Under the pieces are notes generated by a model. It was not told the DNA's origin. It worked only from the letters and a program-made list of their open reading frames with translations, and did not search any database. 64,000 nucleotides of DNA, taken from positions 82,427-146,426 of the forward strand of contig MU119327.1 of the NCBI GenBank assembly GCA_014904845.1, read 5' to 3'. Of this stretch, positions 55,749 through 64,000 are shown piece by piece. This stretch comes from Acephala macrosclerotiorum. Lineage: Eukaryota > Ascomycota > Leotiomycetes > Helotiales > Mollisiaceae. Made by a program: the position numbers and the translations under genes. The stretch's first letter is position 1. Each line of letters begins with the position of its first letter.

Positions 55749-58540
55749 ATGATAGAGCTCCCAGACTTCATCCTGGACTCTTACAAGAGATACAAGCTTC
55801 AAACCCAGAATGTGGTCACGTGGCTCGGACAGACTGGGTATCGATGTAGCTCTCGATCCCGACCTCAGACACATACATCAAACAAAAAAAACAAGAAAAG
55901 CCCCATAGGGACAACTCGGGATATTCCCCTGAAGGACTTTGTGCCTCTGGCACGCTCGATCGCGGAAGCAGACCCTCCTGTCACGATTCCTCGAAGCATC
56001 TTACACGGTCTGCAGAGTGTGATTCAGAAGAGAAAGAAGTGTGCGGAGTGGTATTCGCAAATAGGGGGCGATCAGACACTACAGCGAGGAAACGAGACAC
56101 ATGCATACTTTGTTGAGGTCTTGGAAGAAGTTTTCGATATACTGGTGGCAAAAACTACCGCGCAAGTATCGCCAAGCAACAATGCCTCTGAGGCTACTAG
56201 GGCATCCTTCGCCAACTCGTTCTCTAACTTGACGGTTGAGGATACCTTTCAAGAGGATGATTCAGTCGATGTTCCATCTCCTACCGAGGAAGCACGTCCT
56301 ATGCCAAAAGTAAAGTATGAAGCCGAATACTCTCGTCACGAATGGCTCTTTGAAGTGTATTGCTTCTATTCCGACTTCAACGAAGTCCGTGAATGTATAC
56401 GGGATTTGTGGCTGGACTTCAAAGCTTATAAAATTGATTTAATGGTAAACTACCCACCATACACTTGACATTTCGTGGCTCTGCTGACCGTTCTATGAGA
56501 ATGTTTCGATTGTCACTGATACCGCCTTTGACCTCCTCGAGAGGGCCGAGTCACAATTTCGAGAATCTATTGCCCCACGTGGATATGGCTGCGACTATTT
56601 GGACGCAGCAGTACAGATGATTGGGGTAATGGCAAAGGTCCGGAAGGACCCATCTCTCCAAGGTGCAGGTGCAAAGAGCTCTGCCACAGGAGACTTCTCG
56701 CAAACATTATGCCTACCAACCTATATTTTCCTGGAGAGGTACCTCAAGAGCCTCAAACCCGGCAAGATGAACTTTGTGCCCTGCAAAATCAAGGAATCTG
56801 TCCATATCGCAGCCGCCACACTAGACTCCGATTGGGTTCAGGCGAATTCTTCAACACCTGAATTGGTACCGGAAGATTTTAGATTGCTCAGTGGTAGGTA
56901 TCATTCAAACATCTCACATTCAAATATGTGATAGTGTTCTTCACACTTCTGATTGTAGGACATGCTAACGATGTACTTCCACTAAGAGATGATCCCATGG
57001 CAAGAATTTATATTCGAATACAAAATAGTCAATCCAGTTCAAGATAAGCTCTGTAGAGGTATCTATCAGGCTGTGCGAGACTGGCGCGATCTTGACTGCC
57101 AAAAACCACCACCAATATGGCTCGTGTATGCCACCCAGATATTTCTCGACATTCATCATATCTTGAAGAACAAAGTCCAAAGGGGTGTGGAACATTTGCG
57201 GAATGTTTCTCTTCGAGCAGTTGTGAATGCTCAAGCGTACCCAGAGTATACTGGCGAGAAAGCGGATGAAGCGGTTGCTGAAGAGCAAAGAATGCCCAAA
57301 GACGTCGTCCATTTCATCGAGCGTTGGGTTATAAAGGACATCATCTGCGATTCTAGGAACTGTTACGCTGACAGCCTTGAGCTTGGTCCTACCTCATACG
57401 CACCATCGCATTACTATTACGAAAACCACCCACTTCTTTGCGGTCTCATGATAGCCAAAATCACTCTTTCAATGCTAGACATTGGAATCCAGTTGTGTAA
57501 TCGTCGGGGCTGTATCATAGCAATGGCACATCTGTACAATGCCGCCCAAAAAAGCTGCTACCTTGACTATATATGGGAAGATATGGAGGTATTGATTATC
57601 ATACATGATGAAATCAACTTCTTTGCCGGAGGGCGTCCTGTCGGAGCAGAGGACTGTTTAATCGGATACGGGCTAGCCATGGGGGGGGGGGGGTTAGCCC
57701 ACGGACATTCGCCATCACCGGCACTTCTGAGGCAGCGATTAGAACTGCCCCCGGCGACGGAAAAGTACTACAGCTTGAAAGCGCCTCATCATCCGTGGCA
57801 TGGTCGTTCTTCAATCGAAATTCCCGTGAGCGACAAGGGATCACGCTCCCCGATATTGTGCAGCTCATGACGGGGTTGGGCAGCCAACAGAGTCAGACAT
57901 CTTTCGGCGACGTACTTCAACAAGATCCTACAATAAGCAGAAGGATCAGTCGCCGCAAGGTCCGAGCTGCAGATGGTTTTTTCAAGGTAGCAAGGAAGTT
58001 TTCACCCCTCGAACTACTTCGACAGCTGTCCGAGGACTTGGCGGCAGACCACATTAGGCTCAATTTCAATTACATTGGCATGCATTTACGCTGCATGAAA
58101 TTCTTCGTGCAATCCATGGCGCCAATCTCCCTCAGCACCGAAAAGACTTTCCTGAGTACGCCCCATTGCCACGCGGCTGGCCGGACGAGGACCTTTCGAA
58201 GGTTACGACTTGGGTTCTAGGTAACCTTTTCATGGATACGCTGGCTAGGCATGAGCGCGAGAGCGTCTTGATGTCCTCTGCTAGCGCCATTCTGGGGCAC
58301 CAAATCAAGACAGAGGGTGAAGCCGAACTCAAAGATGTCAACGAGCTTAGTCTGAAGCTTCGAGGAGTAATTCGGACGACACATATTGGAGAGTTGGAAG
58401 AATTGCTACGTCCCATTCCCGACCCCATTGCCGGACCGAAGAAGAAGAGAAGACGACCTAAGAAGAAGAACAAGAAATCCAAAGAAGGATCTGAAAATCC
58501 TGACGAGGTTTCGGAGACGGCTGATTCTCCCAATGAATAG
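55749..58540 (+). pseudogene. DUF6604-type protein gene with three frameshifts
   Basis: The N-terminus IELPDFILDSYKRYKLQTQNVVTWL is the DUF6604 signature, a domain found at the N-terminus of large fungal proteins of unknown role. Introns at 56445-56499 and 56894-56958 are canonical. The frame then breaks three times. (1) Near 56990-57000, GHANDVLPLRDDP is one frame and PWQEFIFEYKIVNPVQDKL the next. (2) At a run of 13 G (57681-57693), the sensible continuation, VSPRTFAITGTSEAA, is in another frame. (3) Near 58095-58105, GMHLRCM shifts to EILRAIHGANLPQHRKDFPEYA. The last part (GWPDEDLSKVTTWVLGNLF) ends in a Lys-rich tail, KKKRRRPKKKNKK. Break 2 could be an assembly error; three together argue for a pseudogene. 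Confidence 0.75.
57681..57693. repeat. G13 homopolymer
   Basis: Thirteen consecutive G inside the DUF6604-type gene, at the second frameshift. An equal 13-G run sits at 147-159. Confidence 0.9.
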
Positions 58541-59311
58541 AAGGAGACTCACTCTCACACGCCAATACCAGAGAGGATAAGTAGGTCCCGCTACTGCCCC
58601 ACCTACATGGAACTATCGACGTGCAATGTACCAACAGAACTCATTCTACTACTAGAAAAATCGAAAGATAGGTAACTATTTACTAGAACGGGAATTTTGA
58701 GCCATGTCGACGCTATCGACGTTCGACAAAACGAGGACGAAGTTCCCCTCTCTCTTCGCGAGCTTCTCTTGTTTTGCCATAGCGCGGCAAAAGGATGCAC
58801 TGTGGAGCATATCGGCATCAAAGCCTCTGTGTATCATAATTCTCTTATACCCCCTAGCGCAGGAAAGGAAATTCTTTCATTGCACATCTACAGCAGAACC
58901 CTGCTACATTTCACCCTTTCCCCACCACTGCCTCTCAATTCTTCGCCTAACGTCCCTTCACCGTCACGCCATTATCCCATCCCGAACTCCATCTCCACCT
59001 CATAGCTTCACTGCATATGCTCTATTGCATGCCGACATAAAGGTGGTCCCCTCGAAATGCAACAAGAGGAATCAAGTCCGATTAGAGGAGGGCGGCGGAA
59101 CGTACCACTCGTCCCGCTCGCGATGCGCAATAAAAGATCGTGCAGACACACAACAGAAAAGCGATGTCGAAAATGACAATACGGTCAGAAATTCATCGGA
59201 AAGGTAACATACATTAAAATTATGGTATACCAACAGAACGCTCTCCGTCATTCGACATACTCCGACTCGCTCATCATCTCTTTTAATGCAATGCACGCAC
59301 GACCCTTCGAC
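58541..59311. other. convergent spacer, no supported gene
   Basis: 771 bp between two damaged genes. Overlapping short ORFs on both strands show no motifs. Confidence 0.45.
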
Positions 59312-60977
59312 TCACTCGGCCCATATAGGCAGCCCGCTCTCCCTAATATGCCGCGTCACAGTCTCACAGAATTTGTGCTTCTTTATCAATGCCGCATCTT
59401 GCGCAGAATCCCCCGTACCTTCCTGAACCAGTCTAGCGAACAGCGCTCTCGCAGACTCGAATGGAGCAAGAATAACCATTCTCCCAATCAATTTCTTATT
59501 GTCTTCAAGAAACCACTCAACAGACTGACATATCCTATCCCCACACTCAATACATCTCTGTGCAAGGATCTGAGTATTGATTCCAGACAGTGCTGGTGGT
59601 GCTAGGTTTGAACGCCGAGAAAATGTTTCGATGTCGATGAGTAAAGTATTCAGGAATATTTGCAGCATCTCGTAGTACGAGAGACCTGATGCATTATCCC
59701 AATTCGCGAAGTCGTAAGAAAGTGGGTACATGTCGCTTAAGTTGATGTTCAATGCGGTCCATTTCGCTTGTCGTGGTATGTAAAGTGAAGGCATCTCGTC
59801 TCCGCCTCGGGTCCGACGCTCCCAGTTGTCCAATGCTTGCTGGATAGCCATTCCGTCGAGTATGAGACTGTTCATCTGTGACAATATTTTTGTCTCAGAT
59901 TTAATGTGCGCTTGCTGCTGTAGCTTGTCAAACTTATCCATGAGGACTAGAAGCGCAAGGCCGACGTCGATAACGGTACCAAGTTTAGAGGCACTCAATG
60001 GTTCCAACGTCTTCCACGGAGGATTAATCCATTCCGGTAAGCTCAAGAAATTCGCTCTCCGTGTAGACAGATTGGTAAGTGGATCGAGCGGTATTCATAG
60101 GACGTTCTTCGGCTCGAGTCAGATTGCAGATTTTCGACCCCGCGGGACTTGAGAATGGCCGAGACACCATTCAAATGATGCATCAGTGCGCTCAAAGACT
60201 TGTTGGTCATCATCTACTAAGCGTTAATGATAACTTAAGCAAAATTCTCAAGAAAATTAACCTCATACATCCCGCATGCTAGGGAAGTGACGAGCGCAGC
60301 GTCCACCTGATGTTGAGACAGACCTGATGGTTGGCCCTGAACTGGAGCCAAACCTGTGCGGAGTCCATTGAGAGCGCGAGAGTATTGCTTAAGACTGGCC
60401 GTGGACAATGCGCCTTCATGCCGGTCGAGGCCGATTAGAGACAAAGACATTGCTAGCAGAGAGTCGCTAAGCATTTCTGAATATTGTGACTTTATAGCTA
60501 GGCTGCAAGCTGTAGCAATCCAACTTGCACCATTCAGATCACCCCTCTCGCAGGTGAACTTGGACAACTCAGGTACATATCGCTCCTGAAGGATGGCCAT
60601 GTATCCAGACCTGTTTTGAGATGCCGCGAGGGAATGGTCTGAGGCTTCATTGATGAAGGGAAGCACCGTAATCGAATTGGGATCTTTTATGGATGCTTCT
60701 GAGACTGTCTTTGCCGAGCTAAGTCGGAGGATTTCCGAGTTTGTGGAGGCTTTTCCCTCGTGGCTGAAGCATTTCTTTTTGGCTTGGTCTCAAAGAATAT
60801 AAACTCAAGCTTCCTTTGATATCCTGGACATTGGAGACTATGGTTAACGCAACGGCGACAAGCAGGGGTTTCGCCATCGCACTAATTGATCAGCACGTAT
60901 ATTTTCGAGGCATGGTGATAACTAACTTTCACCTTGCGTTGCCGGCAGGTGTGACATCGTTTGACGACCCCGACCAT
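59312..60977 (-). pseudogene. Zn2Cys6 transcription factor, frameshifted
   Basis: Exon 1 (60977-60927) reads MVGVVKRCHTCRQRKVK. After a GTTAGT..ATTAG intron, exon 2 starts at 60881 with CDGETPACRRCVNHSLQCPG, completing a perfect six-cysteine Zn2Cys6 cluster at the extreme N-terminus. The fungal-specific regulatory domain follows. The frame shifts somewhere in 60700-60790: LEFIFFETKPKRNASATR in one frame, then DPNSITVLPFINEASDHS in the next, with no GT..AG pair between them. It shifts again near 60065-60080, where YEYRSIHLP changes to LSTRRANFLSLPEWINPPWK. An intron at about 60260-60222 removes the stop after ACGMYE. The last part ends RHIRESGLPIWAE. It directly borders the AT-rich block. Confidence 0.72.
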
Positions 60978-61175
60978 GGCAATACAACGACTCAGCAGGT
61001 TGGGTCCGTAAGCTAGCCGAAGTGCTCAGGAGGCGTTTCGATATCAGTGACATGCATCCAAGTCCTACGGTAATATTAAGTCCATAAATATATAAGAATA
61101 CTCGATAATTTTATTAATACTAAGTCAATAAATTATTGACTCTCACTCTATAATATATTGATTATTTTTCGAAAT

Positions 61176-61220
61176 ATTATAGACTAAAACTCGATAAATA
61201 TCATCAAAAAAGTCTATAAT
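61176..61220. repeat. 10-bp inverted repeat at the AT-block border
   Basis: ATTATAGACT at 61176-61185 and its exact reverse complement AGTCTATAAT at 61211-61220, separated by 25 nt. It lies near several CTCGATAA and AGTC(C/A)ATAAAT motifs. Confidence 0.6.
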
Positions 61221-61290
61221 GTCGTAACAAATAGTGCTGTGGGTACAATATTAGTTTAGTAGTCACATGCGGTACTAGGCCAGATCGGGA

Positions 61291-61309
61291 CTAGCGCCGC
61301 TTGCGCTAG
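61291..61309. repeat. GC-rich hairpin at the AT-block border
   Basis: Arms CTAGCGC (61291-61297) and GCGCTAG (61303-61309) are perfectly complementary around a 5-nt loop. It is the only GC-rich structure between the last gene and the AT-rich block. Confidence 0.65.
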
Positions 61310-64000
61310 AGTTGAGATTATATCTTTTAACTTTTGCGCGCTTACTAGATTTAGAACTTATAATTAATCAATAAATTATTCAATTTATTTGTTTATTTCG
61401 TTTTTAATTTATTACTAATAATAAGTATTTCTAATAATACTAATATTAATTAGTAATTATTTAATTAATTACAAAACAATTAAATTTCTATTTAAAAAAA
61501 ATTAATTTACAAAAAAAATGAATTCTTTAAATAGTTTACTTTTTGTAAGAAAATACTTAAAATAATTAATATATTTTCGAAAAAACAAAAATTTACAAGA
61601 ATTCTCTTATAAAAACGCACTAAAAATATCGAAACTATTAAAAACGTAAAAAAAATAATACGAGAACGATTTCAAGTTTGTATTTATTTTTTAAATTTAC
61701 GTTTACTACGCAAAATAATAACGTTTACGAAAAACGAATAAAAAAGTGTAAAAACAATTTTAAATTTATATTAATTTATTTGAATTTATATTAAAAACGA
61801 ATTTTCAAAAAAAACTTTGTATTTTTATTTGTTATTTGATTAAAAACGTATAAATATCAATAATAATATTTATTTGAACTCGAATTAAAACTTTTAATTT
61901 TTTTATTATTTATTATATAATTATTTTTTAAAATAGTAAATTTGTTTAAAATTAAATTTTTTTACAATAAAAACAAATAAAAAAAAAATTTCGATTTTAC
62001 GAATAATAAACATTTTAATAAAATAATATTAAATAAATATATTTTTTATCGTTTTAAAATATATAAAAAAATTTTTTTTTTTGATTACAATTTATAAAAA
62101 AACTTTTAAAAAAAACTTTAAAAATTATTCGCAAAAAATCTTACGTTTAATATATAAAAATTTTATACGTCGTTTATAAATTTTTTTATATATTTACAAA
62201 GTTTAAATATTGAAAAATAAAAAATTTATTATTAATAATTTAAAAAAAATTATTTTAATAAAAAATGTTTTATAAATAAATATAAATAAAAATCGTCGAT
62301 CAATTGAAAAATAAATTTTTTTTCTCTTAATAAAATCGATTAATTCAATTAGTAAATTAAAATATTTCAATATTAGTATTCAATAATCAAAATATAATTA
62401 TTTTTACGATTTCAATTACTAGTATAAATTCTTTTATTACGAATACGATTATTTCTACGAATATTTCTTATATTTTTTTTATTACAATTTTCTTTATAAA
62501 TACGAATTTATTTAATGTAATACAAAATACTCAATATATTTATTAACAATTTTTTTAATATTTCTATTAAATTACTTATAAATTTAATAAAAATTTATAT
62601 TGATAATAAAAAATATAATAAAGAATTATACGATATTTTTAATTGCAAATTATCGATTTTTTATAATTATTATAATAAAATCGAATTATTTTAAAATTAA
62701 TACGATAAAATATTTTTTATTAATTTTACAAAACGTATAAATACATTTTATTTTAATGGACTTCTAAAAAAAGATTTCGATTTTATTATACTAGTAATAA
62801 TAATAAAAATTTATTTCGAGATTAAAAAAAATCGCTAATTATATATATTTTTATAGAAAAAAACAATTTTAATAAAAATTATTACGATTAATTTAATAAA
62901 AATTAAATTGAAATATTTACAAATATTTTTTAATTAATTTTAAAAAATTCAATTAAATTTATTATCGAAATATTAAACGAAATATAATCTACGAAATCAA
63001 ATTATTAACGTTTATTGAAATATTAAAAAATGTAATTTTGTTTTTTATAAATTCGTTAATACTTTTGAGAACGTTTATATTAAATTGCAATTAGTAGTAA
63101 ATATTACGATGCGATTACGTGAAATACAATAATATAATTTAAATTTTATTTTTTAAAATTAAAAAAAAAAACGAATTCGATTAAAATTAAATCGATTGTA
63201 TTTATAAAAAACAAAACAAAAAACGCGATTAATTACAAAATCGAAAATATTAAAATCCAAAAAACTTTCAAAGTAAATATTATAAAAATTATATTAAAAG
63301 AAATACTATATTTGTAATAAATCGAAATATTAATTAATAAAATATACAATAAAAAAATAATAATAAATATATACAAAGTTTTAATAGTAAATTCAATATA
63401 CGATAAATCGAAATATTACAATAATTTATTATTAGAATTTTTTTACTAAAATCGAGAAAATAAAAAATTTATTAAAAAATAATCAAATAATAAAAATTGA
63501 TCAATTATTAATAAATATAAAAATAAAAAACGAAAATAAAAATTATTTTATTAAATTTAAAAAAATCGATAATACGCAAATAATAATTATTTTAAATGAT
63601 TAATTTATTCGTTATATTATTACAAGAAAAAATATATTTAATATTTTATTATTACAATTTAAATTACTTAAATCGAATCAATATTCATTTTTTACTTTTA
63701 AAAAATTTTCAAAAAATTATATCGAATAATAAAATCGTCGAAGTATTAATTGTTAATTAATCGCAATTTATAATAATACGAAAATTTGATACTAATATTC
63801 AATTGAATATATTTACGATTGAAACTTATAAAATTCACTTTAATAAAAATATTATTTTATTGTAAAAAATTATTCGAATTAATACTTTATTAAATATTAT
63901 TATTTTTTACGTTGTTTTTATAAATATACTTTTTTTATTTTATATTCAAAATATAAATATTATAAATATAAAATTCGATAATTTAAAAAATATTTTAATT

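Larger units (their letters stand above)
61040..64000. repeat. extremely AT-rich, gene-free block with a RIP-like signature
   Basis: From about 61040, and fully from 61320, the sequence is almost all A/T to the window end. It is saturated with TpA, and all six frames are riddled with stops. A short island of normal composition lies at 61240-61320. The few G residues are mostly within CpG. This is what RIP or comparable C-to-T hypermutation leaves in old repeats of filamentous ascomycetes. The original element cannot be identified by eye. It extends beyond the window. Confidence 0.88.

Noticed and set aside
1..64000. CRISPR arrays, rRNA or tRNA genes
   Set aside because: No spaced direct-repeat array and no recognisable rRNA or complete tRNA fold was seen on either strand. 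Small RNA genes could still be missed by eye.
61320..64000. Assignment of the AT-rich block to a particular retrotransposon family
   Set aside because: No readable polymerase, integrase or terminal-repeat motif survives, so any family name would be a guess.

Overview
This is a filamentous ascomycete (Pezizomycotina) nuclear segment. The genes carry short GT..AG introns of about 45-65 nt with CTAA(C/T)-type branch sites. They include Zn2Cys6 regulators, a DUF6604-type protein and a P450. The last 3 kb is an extremely AT-rich block of the kind left by repeat-induced point mutation (RIP). The gene set fits a leotiomycete, but the species cannot be fixed from the sequence alone. All exon joins below were worked out by eye, from splice sites and reading phase.

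Layout. 1-11.5 kb: ASTRA-associated WD40 protein ASA1 (-), a Zn2Cys6 regulator (+), RNase P/MRP subunit POP4 (-), and a GPAT/DHAP-type acyltransferase (+) ending in a peroxisomal-type tripeptide. 12.9-13.5 kb: a small cysteine-rich secreted-type protein whose exons are too short to stand out as ORFs. 14.4-25.3 kb: phospholipase D (-), the P5A ATPase SPF1 (+) and a YVC1-type TRP channel (+). 25.9-35.1 kb: an island of three proteins I do not recognise. These are an 878-aa coiled-coil-rich protein, a 748-aa protein with an HExxH motif (both +, about 0.5 kb apart), and a 543-aa protein (-) with an internally duplicated domain. A fossil of the N-terminus of the last one lies just beyond its 3' end. 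35.3-46.5 kb is housekeeping: CLP1, a PMP3/SNA-type membrane protein with a PPSY motif, RPC37, DDB1, 3-hydroxyisobutyrate dehydrogenase and a GNAT acetyltransferase. 48-61 kb is accessory: an F-box-like protein, a frameshifted short-chain dehydrogenase, a small basic protein, an intact P450, a DUF6604-type gene with three frameshifts, and a Zn2Cys6 regulator with at least two. 61.0-64.0 kb: the AT-rich, gene-free block.

Reading. Core genes with very long exons (SPF1, DDB1) are open throughout. The frameshifts sit in accessory genes and become more frequent toward the AT-rich block, which suggests real decay at a compartment border rather than uniform sequencing error. The items most worth following up are the coiled-coil/HExxH gene pair, the duplicated-domain protein with its fossil, the cysteine-rich secreted candidate, and the structure of the AT-rich border.
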